From contig NMRA01000038.1 of NCBI GenBank assembly GCA_002633005.1, forward strand, positions 147,444 through 211,443: DNA of 64,000 nt, given 5' to 3'. Below the pieces are notes generated by a model, which saw nothing but the letters and a program-made list of their open reading frames with translations, did not search any database and was not told the origin of the DNA. Shown piece by piece: positions 20,801-28,300 of the stretch. Position 1 is the stretch's first letter; each line of letters opens with the position of its first letter. A program made the position numbers and the translations under genes. Origin of the DNA: Phoronis australis (lineage: Eukaryota > Phoronida > Phoronidae).

Positions 20801-23321
20801 ATCAAAAACGCAGAATCGTCTGCCGTGTACCTGGGCCGTGTACACACAACTGGGCCGTGTACACACAACTCGGCCGTGTACACACAACTGGGCCCTTTAC
20901 ACACAACTGGGCCCTGTACACACAACTGGGCCCTTTATACACAACTGGGCCCTGTACACACAACTGGGCCCTGTACACACAACTGGGCCATGTACACACA
21001 ACTGGGCCCTGTACACACAACTGGGCCCTGTACACACAACTGGGCCCTGTAAACACAACACTTCTCTGATGAACACATTTCTTCTCTCATAGATCACTGC
21101 TGCATTAAAGTAGTTCTTTTCGCTTTCTGATAGGAGGCAGAAGAAAGCAGGAATATTAGACAAAACTATCTGACTGGCTACAACTGTGCATCATCACCGT
21201 CGTTAGTCCTTCATTATTGCGAATGTTGACATCAGCACCGCACTCCAATAGACGGCTCATGCATTTCTGTTTCCTGGAAAAAAAACGATAAATGATCAAA
21301 AAATCTCAAAAACTTACTTCATTAAACTTCCATTTATTATGAGTTATAACATAATACAATTACCTAAAGACGAATCAAAACCCCATTTCTAAAGATCGTT
21401 CGATTTAAGTTATTTCAAGGTCATTTTTCTCAAAATAGTTCAATTTAAATTATGGATGACAGTGCTAGGCATGTCCATTGTTTGCTCTACATTTCCAAGC
21501 ACTGGGCCACAACAGGCCTACCTTCCAAAATTTTGACCATGTCCACTTTAATTTCTTGGCATACAAAATTCAGTACATTTGCGAAGAATGATGCACAATA
21601 TGAAAAGCAAGAATGGGTGGTGGTACATGTACTTAGGAAATTGGTAAGTGAATGTGATGGTTTTCATTTCATTATAGTATATTCCTTACAATTTATCAAA
21701 ATTGCACTCGTAAGTTCGTACAAAATTTCCTTTAGCAAACAAACACTGCATGAGACATAAACAGAAAAACAAGTATTCAGCAGACAGCCACAAACAGTAA
21801 AAAAGCCACTTTTGATATGCAACTATTTGCTGATGACAAACACAAAAAAGTCCATGATTCCGTTTCTTAATTCCAGCAATTATCCTATAACTCCAGTCCC
21901 GTACCACTCGTTATCAAACCTTTGGTATTAACCAGAATGAGAATGGTAATGAGGTAATAATAAGCTGTTATACTGCAAGTATTAGTACTATAATTTGGTA
22001 TTAACCAGAATGAGAATGGTAATATGGTAATAATAATCAGTTATACTGCAAGTATTAGTACTATAATTTGGTAAGTGTGTTTATATCATCATAGTTCCGT
22101 ATGCTAATTTCAAGTGTTATATTGCATTTGTCATTTTTGATGTGCGTTTTACTGTGAACTCATAGTAAATGCAAGCCTGAAGAAGAGATATGTGTCTTGA
22201 AATATCGCTTTGTAAATTATGTTGCCATCTAATGTCTATTGGATTTTTATTGCACTGTTGTGAATGTAAATGCAAGATCTCTCTTTAGAGTGTTTGAAAG
22301 AACCGAAATCAAACTCATAAAAACTGAACAAAGTCGTGCCTTCAATGAAATATGCATACGAGAAAGCATTAGGGAAGCATATGCAAGACTTACCCATTTT
22401 TGGCAGACAAATGAAGAGGAGTACTTCCAGATATGTCACACAGGTTCGGGTCACAGCCTTGCTTGAGCAGAAAGCAAAGGCACTCATATGAGCCACAGCT
22501 AAAATGCAAAAGATAGAGAAGTTACACGTATGTAGGAAATGTTAACAACCCATACACATAGTGTGACTTTAAGTTGATCAACATTTTCTAGAATTGCTAT
22601 TTTTTCTGTGACTATGAGTATAATCTAAAAATGAATGCCGAGAGTATCCACAAAAATTGTAAAGATGATATCTTAACTTTGTTGCTACATTATGCTATTT
22701 GTACAGTAAAGTCTCATCAATTTCCAACTAATACAATTGCCAAAATTGTGTTTCTTCAGAGCCCTTGTTCAAGTGAGCGGAAAGATAGGGTATTCAAAAC
22801 TAACGATTAGCAAATGTGTTTCTTAACTTGAGGGAAATGCTTTAATGATTCGACTGAAGGGAATCGTTGGGCCTGATAAATGGAGTTTCATGCTGTTTTT
22901 AAATTGTTTTCATTCTGCAATGGGTTCGATTCCCCATGAAAACTTTTTAAAATCCAGGCATCAAAGGTGGTGGTTCTCCGTCAAATTACACATAATAAAA
23001 TAAAGACCCCTTATTCATTAGCGCCATCTAGTGAAGATTGAGTCCCCTTACATTCAACCAAAAGTTTGTGCATTATTGAGAATAATACTTTGCAGCAATG
23101 TGAAGAAGATTTCTTTGTGCTCTTCCAAATCGTTGAGACACATCAAACGGAGAATTATTCAGCAGATCGGCGAGAGACTTGTACTGGTTGGCTATAACCA
23201 TAGGTGCCAAGATGTGGAATGCAGCCTTGTCCGTAGGAGGGAGTTCCACTGTCCTGGCACTTCTCAAAGAGTTCCGTAACCTCTGGATAAATTCCATAAC
23301 TTTAGCTGGACTGATCATCAT
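7735..23321 (-). CDS. HACE1: HACE1: HECT domain and ankyrin repeat E3 ubiquitin ligase (17 coding exons, 938 aa)
   Basis: Family knowledge: HACE1 is a HECT-type E3 that takes ubiquitin from an E2 onto a catalytic cysteine and transfers it to substrates; active Rac1 is its best-known target. Seen here: joining 17 exons (minus strand 23321-23089, 22498-22394, 21273-21198, 20677-20342, 19115-18931, 18418-18265, 16950-16547, 15934-15778, 15213-15096, 13909-13724, 13148-12999, 12459-12398, 11472-11338, 10382-10251, 9980-9814, 8403-8290, 7837-7735) gives one open frame of 938 codons plus TAA, with AG/GT at every junction and matching phases. Order: N-terminal helix (about residues 9-25), ankyrin repeats (about 30-257), helical middle region and a variable Ser-rich linker (about 376-485), then HECT (about 600-938) with Cys905, 33 residues from the end as in human HACE1 (909 aa). 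The start is the first of two ATGs at 23321; the next in-frame ATG aligns better with residue 5 of human. Intact gene; no frameshift seen. Confidence 0.97.
8290..8403 (-). CDS. HACE1: HACE1 exon 16 (HECT C-lobe, first two bases of catalytic Cys codon)
   Basis: Residues 867-905. [19 protein letters not shown] and LPSAGT lead to the catalytic loop. The exon ends TG|GTAAGT, so the catalytic cysteine codon is completed by the first base of the next exon. Acceptor cgtccttgcag. Confidence 0.95.
8840..8884. repeat. AAT/GAT trinucleotide microsatellite
   Basis: About 15 trinucleotide units, aat turning into gat at the end, in the HACE1 intron between exons 15 and 16. Confidence 0.9.
9814..9980 (-). 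CDS. HACE1: HACE1 exon 15 (HECT lobe hinge)
   Basis: Residues 812-867. [29 protein letters not shown] and LQFVTG are classic HECT landmarks before the C-lobe. Acceptor tgttttcgcag, donor AG|GTGAGT. Confidence 0.97.
10251..10382 (-). CDS. HACE1: HACE1 exon 14 (HECT)
   Basis: Residues 768-811. [20 protein letters not shown] followed by FHMFVPQSL and MFDEYEL are near identical to vertebrate HACE1. Acceptor cgtatttccag, donor TTG|GTATGT; phase 0 at both ends. Confidence 0.97.
11338..11472 (-). CDS. HACE1: HACE1 exon 13 (HECT N-lobe)
   Basis: Residues 723-767. [20 protein letters not shown] and [15 protein letters not shown] match the E2-binding half of the HECT domain. Acceptor attttttgcag, donor AAG|GTTTGT; phase 0 at both ends. 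Confidence 0.96.
11500..11935. mobile_element. Probable MITE in HACE1 intron 13-14 boundary region (intron 12)
   Basis: The left end gtccgtttcatgaaaagtgt / cttaagacagaaat is answered by an imperfect reverse complement near 11891-11935 (atttctgcctaagtctta ... aatgaaactgacc). It lies immediately upstream of exon 13 (start 11472), in the intron after exon 12. The centre is AT-rich and non-coding. Confidence 0.5.
12398..12459 (-). CDS. HACE1: HACE1 exon 12 (HECT, 62 nt)
   Basis: Residues 702-722: [20 protein letters not shown], almost the vertebrate sequence. Acceptor tgttgtacag, donor CAG|GTAATA. It is too short to be found from length alone. Confidence 0.94.
12999..13148 (-). CDS. HACE1: HACE1 exon 11 (HECT N-lobe)
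   Basis: Residues 652-702. [38 protein letters not shown] and [11 protein letters not shown] are all strongly conserved. Acceptor aactgttttag, donor CTCG|GTGAGC. Confidence 0.97.
13724..13909 (-). CDS. HACE1: HACE1 exon 10 (HECT domain start)
   Basis: Residues 590-652. [20 protein letters not shown] and [13 protein letters not shown] are the family signature of the HECT N-lobe opening. Acceptor ccttctcatcag, donor GATG|GTAAGC. Confidence 0.97.
14387..14405. repeat. Perfect 19-bp palindrome
   Basis: gtcacgtac-t-gtacgtgac, a perfect inverted repeat around one base, in the HACE1 intron between exons 9 and 10. It might be a binding site or part of a degraded element; no flanking arms seen. Confidence 0.7.
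15096..15213 (-). CDS. HACE1: HACE1 exon 9
   Basis: Residues 551-590, too short and too divergent to stand out alone, but the phases (0 in, 1 out), acceptor atcgttccag and donor AGAG|GTGGGT fit exactly. Encodes [13 protein letters not shown], aligned with the vertebrate PFKDRCEWFYEHL, then a region ending DSEVITVDR just before the HECT domain. Confidence 0.88.
15778..15934 (-). CDS. HACE1: HACE1 exon 8
   Basis: Residues 498-550. [13 protein letters not shown] and [19 protein letters not shown] are near identical to vertebrate HACE1. Acceptor gatgttccag, donor CAG|GTAAGA. Confidence 0.95.
16547..16950 (-). CDS. HACE1: HACE1 exon 7 (variable linker)
   Basis: Residues 364-498. Starts [16 protein letters not shown] and ends [15 protein letters not shown], both conserved in the family. 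Between them lie about 95 residues of Ser/Glu/Asn-rich sequence without a match I recognise, longer than the vertebrate linker; this accounts for much of the extra protein length. Acceptor atttcatctag, donor GG|GTAGGT. Confidence 0.92.
17092..17425. mobile_element. Degraded short-TIR element
   Basis: Begins ggtggatctagg and ends with a near inverted match (caaatccgcctatgg), resembling the ggcggatYcagg ends of the copies at 34338 and 63045. Contains a run of 16 G. In the HACE1 intron upstream (transcript sense) of exon 7. Confidence 0.5.
18265..18418 (-). CDS. HACE1: HACE1 exon 6
   Basis: Residues 312-363; 154 nt from phase 2 to phase 0. Contains [19 protein letters not shown], equivalent to the vertebrate segment with MKSLLRIVRMFCHVF. 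Acceptor ttctcttttag, donor GAA|GTAAGT. Confidence 0.9.
18931..19115 (-). CDS. HACE1: HACE1 exon 5
   Basis: Residues 251-312. [20 protein letters not shown] and [17 protein letters not shown] match the helical region after the ankyrin repeats. Acceptor ccttgtag before 19115; donor AG|GTTTGC after 18931 (phase 2). A perfect 17-bp tandem duplication sits just upstream of the acceptor. Confidence 0.93.
19124..19157. repeat. Perfect 17-bp tandem duplication at the HACE1 exon 5 acceptor
   Basis: aacggtgaacgcttggt occurs twice head to tail, exact. On the minus strand it covers positions about -9 to -42 before the acceptor, where the branch point and pyrimidine tract should lie. Confidence 0.95.
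19313..19490. mobile_element. Diverged copy of the foldback family seen at 44.4 and 45.2 kb
   Basis: Shares attattaYatggYgaag-agttatYYcc at the left and gtaattatct-ttatcctacatactga at the right with the better copies at 44400 and 45206, with terminal inverted symmetry. In the HACE1 intron between exons 4 and 5. Confidence 0.6.
19612..20369. repeat. Satellite-like array built from the HACE1 exon 4 splice donor (alternating 74/77 bp)
   Basis: The word gccattggca occurs at 19681, 19758, 19832, 19909, 19983, 20060, 20134, 20211, 20285 and, inside exon 4, at 20360. Steps alternate 77 and 74 bases, so the larger period is 151. Each unit holds the 28 bases that end exon 4 (sense strand TGCCAATGGCTACTC ... 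GTGAG), the following GT donor and about 45 intron bases. Two monomer types alternate (tataatgggggataata and tatattgggggacaata), so the last expansions duplicated dimers. Only the first copy has the rest of exon 4 attached. Confidence 0.97.
20342..20677 (-). CDS. HACE1: HACE1 exon 4 (ankyrin repeats 4-7)
   Basis: Largest ankyrin exon, 112 codons (residues 139-250). Shows [40 protein letters not shown] and [18 protein letters not shown], nearly collinear with vertebrate HACE1. Acceptor tttcacttcag before 20677; donor GAG|GTACTG after 20342. The last 28 coding bases and the donor are repeated nine more times downstream in the intron (see the repeat array). Reading through the donor meets TAG after two codons, so correct use of this donor is essential. 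Confidence 0.96.
20830..21058. repeat. 19-bp minisatellite, 12 copies
   Basis: Unit gggccctgtacacacaact with few substitutions, in the HACE1 intron between exons 3 and 4. Because 19 is not a multiple of three and the unit lacks stops in several frames, long spurious frames arise on both strands. Confidence 0.97.
21198..21273 (-). CDS. HACE1: HACE1 exon 3 (ankyrin repeat, 76 nt)
   Basis: Acceptor ttttttttccag before 21273 and donor ACG|GTGATG after 21198. Encodes residues 113-138, with [14 protein letters not shown] and NNEGLTT, matching the vertebrate stretch that leads into IHWLAVNG. Length 76 nt takes phase 2 to phase 0, as the next exon needs. Confidence 0.92.
21921..22073. repeat. 73-bp tandem duplication
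   Basis: Two copies of a unit starting tttggtattaaccagaatga and ending agtactataa, offset by 73 bases, in the HACE1 intron between exons 2 and 3. Confidence 0.9.
22394..22498 (-). CDS. HACE1: HACE1 exon 2 (ankyrin repeats)
   Basis: Acceptor gcattttag before 22498 and donor GG|GTAAGTC after 22394; phase 2 in, phase 2 out, 105 nt. Encodes residues 78-113, including CGSYECL and [15 protein letters not shown], a canonical ankyrin TPLHLSA core. This exon lies in a different frame from the longer open frames around it. Confidence 0.93.
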
Positions 23322-23370
23322 ATGTGGCAAGCTCCAATTGTCTGGAAGGATGTGTGTCCCTGTTAGACAT
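23089..23370 (-). CDS. HACE1: HACE1 exon with start codon (5' UTR 23370-23322, coding 23321-23089)
   Basis: Acceptor ttgtcttacag precedes 23370, so at least one non-coding exon lies upstream. Coding begins at the double ATG (23321/23318). The segment [11 protein letters not shown] is near identical to the vertebrate N-terminus, and LLHIAA opens the first well-formed ankyrin helix pair. The donor AA|GTATT after 23089 splits an Asn codon (phase 2). Confidence 0.93.
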
Positions 23371-23839
23371 CTGTAAGACAATATCCCATAATCACATAAA
23401 CATTTATGGAAATCATAAAAACTTAGGTATATACAGCACAGAAACTAGCTGTTGGTGCATCTAATGCAGCTTGTACACTGGAAGATTTTTTGAAAATTAC
23501 TCTTAGCCCTGCGTCACTATAACTATCGTTTAAGTGTAGATGGAGGCAGTTGAAGTTGGACAAATACTTCTGCAATTAACTGTTTTCAGAATAGTCTTTC
23601 ATTTCATCAAAGAAATTGTTTATCAAGCCATTTCTATTGTGATTGCATCATTGCACATGTCTGTAGCACTGCTAACTTTTTAATTACATCAAAGTCGGGC
23701 TTCTTGACTTCAGGAGTCAGCCAATTACTAACTCACTACACTGTTAATCCACCCAAATTTGCTAATGCTCAAAACTTATCCACCAGTGTCACACCTCTTG
23801 TATCTGGACAAAATATAGCATCAATGACAAATGAAGACA

Positions 23840-24040
23840 TATTGGGAAGAAGTAACCAAACCGCTCATTAAGTTGGAAGGGTTTAAAGACATCAACAGCC
23901 TCCAAAGGTGTCTCCTTCTAAGCTCAAGAGGTACTCATAGAAACATGACTTATGGTTTAGCCAGTCTGAGGCCTAATTTGATGAAAAGCTTCAGTCTGAC
24001 ATATGGCTGCATACCCACTGGATAGCCACTGGTCTAAGAC
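23840..24040. mobile_element. Old diverged arm of the 24.2-24.8 kb foldback element
   Basis: gttggaaggRtttaaagacatc followed by Rgcctccaaaggtgtctcc and gaaacatgacttatggttta resembles the right arm at 24618-24700 with many substitutions. Suggests an older insertion of the same family. Confidence 0.5.
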
Positions 24041-24211
24041 AGCCTTGTTGCTGGCCCAGTTCAACTGGTGGTACGGTTCGTGTTCCAAATGTTGTCACCG
24101 TATACTCAGTAACAATATGTCCGAAAGACATACACCCCCAGACCCGATTGAGGGCTAGCAGTTGAAAATAGCCAACAACAACAGATCCTAGTAAAGTTTG
24201 GGGTCAATGTA

Positions 24212-24818
24212 GACAGTGACCACCATCCTACTGGTGGTGCCAGTAGGACGGTGGAGCTTCTATAGGCGCTTCATACGCCGAAAGCTTTTCGGCGAATTAT
24301 GCCTCGCACTCACCAACACCTCAAAGTCACATTATTATAAATACCTTTTGCACATAGAGGGACACCTTAGGAGGCCGTCGATGTATTTAATTTCTTCCAA
24401 CTCGAACAAATACTCCCGTTATCAAACTTTTTCTTCGAGTAGTCCCTCGTTCAGTTCCCAAAATTGGTAACTCACCATTTTTAACACTGCGCGCAGCAGG
24501 TTGTATGACATCATATCCCCTAGCATGCACAGAGTGAAAATGGCGAGTTGCCGATTTTAGCAACTGAACAAGGGACTGTTCGAAGAAAAAGTTTGATAAT
24601 GGGGGTATATTTGTCAGAGTTGGAAGGAATTATGTACATCGACGGCCTCCTTGGGTGTCACTCTATGCGCAAAAGGTATTTATAACAATGTGACTTTGAT
24701 GTTTTAGTCAGAGTAAGGCATGATTCGCCGAAAAGTTTCTGGCGTATGAAGCGCCTATAGAGCTCCACTGACTCAGTGGCTGTCTCTTCTGAGCCAGTTA
24801 GAGACGGTGGTCACTGTC
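24212..24818. mobile_element. Foldback element, about 600 bp, arms near 270 bp
   Basis: gacagtgaccacc at 24212 is mirrored by ggtggtcactgtc ending at 24818. Further matched inverted blocks: tctataggcgcttcatacgcc / ggcgtatgaagcgcctatag, caaagtcacattattataaat / atttataacaatgtgacttt, gaggccgtcgatgta / tacatcgacggcctc, gttatcaaactttttcttcga / tcgaagaaaaagtttgataa. No transposase frame. It lies in the HACE1 first intron, about 500 bases from the promoter. Confidence 0.9.
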
Positions 24819-25130
24819 AAGCCTTGACAGTGTCAAGGGTCAATGGGCAGTTGAAAGAAAAGGTTTATCATGCGAATACTCTCACAAATACATGTCCCAC
24901 AATGGAATTAACTGCAAAGAACGCGTCAGGTAGTCTTGATATTGAGAACATCGCGTCATCACGCCATTTCCGCCCTCGGCTTCACTTCAGTCTAAGCACA
25001 AAACTGCAGTGCAGACTTCACATAAACTTGACTTGTCTCGTCACTTTTGTCTTGCCTCGCTCGCGGACGCCGAGCCTTGAGTTTCCTTAATTACACACAG
25101 AATTAAGTCAGATTTCAGAAATTAACGTAC

Positions 25131-25250
25131 CACAACCTTGAAAACTTCGCCTACAACCCTGTAAGTACGTTTCTCGTAATTCACTCGTTTAACTGCACGG
25201 TCAACGTTATTTATAGGCTCATCCTGTTCTAAAAATAGAAAATGTAAACA
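25131..25250 (-). other. HACE1: Candidate non-coding first exon of HACE1
   Basis: The start-codon exon has an acceptor, so an upstream 5' UTR exon is required. Just downstream (minus strand) of the TCTCGCGAGA promoter block there is a good donor, TTGTG|GTACGT, with its GT at 25130-25129. The exon would start somewhere near 25250 and contains a short upstream ATG frame of three codons. Exact limits are inferred. Confidence 0.35.
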
Positions 25251-25302
25251 CTTCCGGTTTATTTTTCTCGCGAGAACCAAGGATTCAGAGAGTCCCGGAA
25301 GT
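25250..25302. promoter_or_regulatory. Bidirectional promoter core: ETS site, TCTCGCGAGA palindrome, ETS site
   Basis: Seen: ACTTCCGGT at 25250-25258, TCTCGCGAGA at 25266-25275, CCCGGAAGT at 25294-25302. The two GGAA cores point in opposite directions around the palindrome. Known: TCTCGCGAGA and ETS (GABP-type) sites are hallmarks of TATA-less, often divergent, animal promoters. It lies between HACE1 (minus) and the likely first MEI4 exon (plus, ATG at 25370). Sharing of the promoter is inferred. Confidence 0.7.
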
Positions 25303-25369
25303 CTAGCAGACGAAATATTTCTTTACGGGGTGTTTTCAACTTGAGTTTTCGTGATACGATGAAAAAAGA

Positions 25370-25385
25370 ATGTCAAACATTTACG
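25370..25385 (+). CDS. MEI4: Candidate MEI4 first coding exon (16 nt)
   Basis: ATG at 25370 encodes five residues (MSNIY) and the first base of a sixth codon before donor ACG|GTAAGAG. Phase 1 fits the acceptor at 32575 exactly and gives an N-terminus of normal length for the family. It sits about 70 bases from the TCTCGCGAGA promoter block. Against it: an earlier ATG at 25359 is in another frame and would terminate early, the intron would be 7.2 kb, and a phase match occurs by chance one time in three. Confidence 0.4.
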
Positions 25386-28300
25386 GTAAGAGTAACTCGA
25401 TATAACAGGATAGAGAGGGGTGGGACTATTGGCGCACTTTTTAATATAGGCTTCGTTCTTGCTGGCTTGATGAATGCTGAAGCCGGCGTCGACTTCGTGT
25501 CAAAAGCCGTTTAAGCGTAACTGAGCCGGCAGTATTATCAGATCATCCGATGTAAAACAACAATCATGGGCACAGTCTTGAACTTAATTGTTGAGTGGGC
25601 TAATTACTGTGGGCAAAAAGAGGGGGGATGGGCGGCAAAGCGGGGTAATGCCCCTCACGTACCCACAACTTCTGCCCGAAGTAGGCCTACCACGATTGGG
25701 TCGCACAATCATCGTGTAGTGTAGCAAAATGCGCTGACACATCTTCAACAAAACAACACAACGCGACATTATCCCTACTTATTTAACACCACATTATCAT
25801 CTTATGTAGTCTGGCACTTTATAACACTCATGAATTAAAGTGGGGCACATTTCGAGAGCACCTTATCACTCATAAATAGCTCTTTAAAAACCTGTAGTCG
25901 GCTGCAGGCGCGGAGCCTGTCAAAGTGGGCGGCGGCGCACCATACTAGCAGGGGGCTGGGCCTGGGGGCTATAGCCCCCACTTTTGTTCAGTGCTACGCC
26001 GCACATGGTCTATAGGCGGTGCACGGCCACAGTGGGGATGAGGGGCAGTTTAGCTCCCCCCCCCCCCCTCCCACGTTTTTCACTGCTGCGCCACCCATGT
26101 GTGACTATAATGTTACTGCTGGCCTAGATGGTAGAGTCTAGGCAGTTCCTACTAATGCAGTTTTATTTGCATTATTGAAGTCTTCAAGCTGTTAACACAT
26201 GCCGGTCGCTCGCTGAGAGGGCTGACCCTCATGAAACCGTATTTTTGACAAAACACGTAATGAGTCACGTGACCGTTTTTCCAGAAGTCATGACATTTTG
26301 CGGAGTTCCCGCCGGCTTTTCCTCAAGAAAACATATGTTCTCTTTCCTTGCATTGTTTCAGAATCAACGTGATTGATATTTTCTATTATGCATTCTGTCG
26401 GAGGGCATTTTATGAAGACTTCTCTAATTTTGCAAACTTCCAATATCCGTGAATTTTTCCAAGTTCTCCATTTATAGTGGCATTTGGAACACCTCGGGGG
26501 TATTTTCGCAGGCCCAACATTTTGCGATTACGAAAATACTCGATATTTTCAGGATCACAAGGCATTTGACACAAAACGAAACCAACTCGCGAAAATGAAG
26601 TGTCTGGAAATCTGGATCAGTCAAAGGCCATATCGCTTGGGGCAAACGGCTATAGCAGCACTTAGAAACAACCGACACTGTTGTGGAAAAGCATCACAAT
26701 AATAACACGCGAGTAGTAAAACCAGAGGCATTCTAATGCTCTCTTGGCGGGGCTTGCGGACCAAACCATGCGCGCACCCAGCCTCTAAAAAATGGTTGGC
26801 TTTAATTTTTGAGAATGTGAACCTTTTACTAAGATTCACGGGGTACACTCAGTGGTAGTTCCTGAAGACTTTGTCTCGCTTTCTATTTTTTCGGAGTTTT
26901 TGTTTCTCTGGTGCGGACCTTTTTGTCAGACAGTCACGCCAGACAGTCACGCCAGACAGTTGGTAAATATGAACAAATCGTTGCTAATAAAATACGTAAA
27001 TGTAGTGGAATCGAATTACAAGAAAGCTGGTTGCCGGAACTTGGTTCGAGTGATGCTACGTTGGGCTCACTCACTCTGCATAACGTCACACTCTTAGACA
27101 TTAAAATGTCTATGGTTACATTCCACTCTTCATTTTCCATGAACAGGCGCTAGGATACGACATTCACACTTTCCTAAAGGTCTCAGTTCCAAAGCCGGAT
27201 TTTCAAGTATCAACGGATTTCTTTCGGCTTAGTAACAACGAAATTCTTCTCACAGCAACTGTGAGGAATCCATATGCTAAAATCTTTGTCTTGATAGAGT
27301 AGAAATCTTTTGAATCATTGAAATATCTCATGGTTTATTAGTCATTTATGTATTATTCTCTCTGGTTCATTTCCTGTTTCAAGTTACTATTACTCCCTGT
27401 TATTTTTCGCATTTTGGTAACACTCTTGGTTGAGTTTTAGAATTAAAAAATATTTTTAAACACGTCTGGTGTGCGAAATGATAATTGCGCATGAATTAAA
27501 TTGTTCAAATTTGGCTTCTGTTATAAACAAACACGTCACCATCAAGTACTAATCAACGGCTTTCAAATGATATGGCTCTTATGCAATTCGGTTGAATGAT
27601 GTCGGAGTTGCGAATAGGTTTAATGACAGCAAATTCCATGACAAGACCCAGGGCCCGAACAAACGAACGCAAACAAATGCCATGCGTGCTCAACCTCATC
27701 AGCGCGAGATCGAAGTTGGCATTTTTAAGGGCTGGAGTTTTAAGAAACATTTTCATAAGATGTTGTGGTGACGGGAGGCGGATTTATGCTCTCCACGAGC
27801 TGGCTCTCTAACTTACATACTGTTGGGCGGAAATTGTATTACACTCGTTAATTACGGGCGTACATGTAAAGATCCTTTTCACGCCTGTTTTTTACGAGCG
27901 TAATGGTCATGATGTCCAAACAGAGGTTCGATTGCAGGTAATGTGAGCTCTGAAAAAGTTGCTTGCTCGTAAACTTATGAATGTAAATGTACACTTGTAA
28001 AGTTACGCTCGTAAATGTACACTTGTAAAACGACAAGCGTAACACCGTGTGACGTCGAGCATAAATTACGAGTGTAGTTTTTTTACATGAGGCGAAGTTG
28101 GCACAACTGGAGCAGCTGACACGGAAGATTTGATCGGGCCTACTGTGGGTTCTGAGACACAACCGACACGGAACAAGTTGACACAGTGGAGGCCATTTTT
28201 GACACCGGTTTGAGAGATAGAGCAAGTTGCACGTGATCAGTTACTCCAATGTCAAATACATGTCTAAATATAAAGGCTGAAGGTATCGTCGATCCGAGTC

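Noticed and set aside
20751-21163. Long repetitive frames on both strands
   Set aside because: They are by-products of the 19-bp minisatellite, which has a period not divisible by three; it lies in a HACE1 intron.
22918-22940. Box B-like gggttcgattcccc suggesting a tRNA
   Set aside because: No box A or stems at the right distance upstream.
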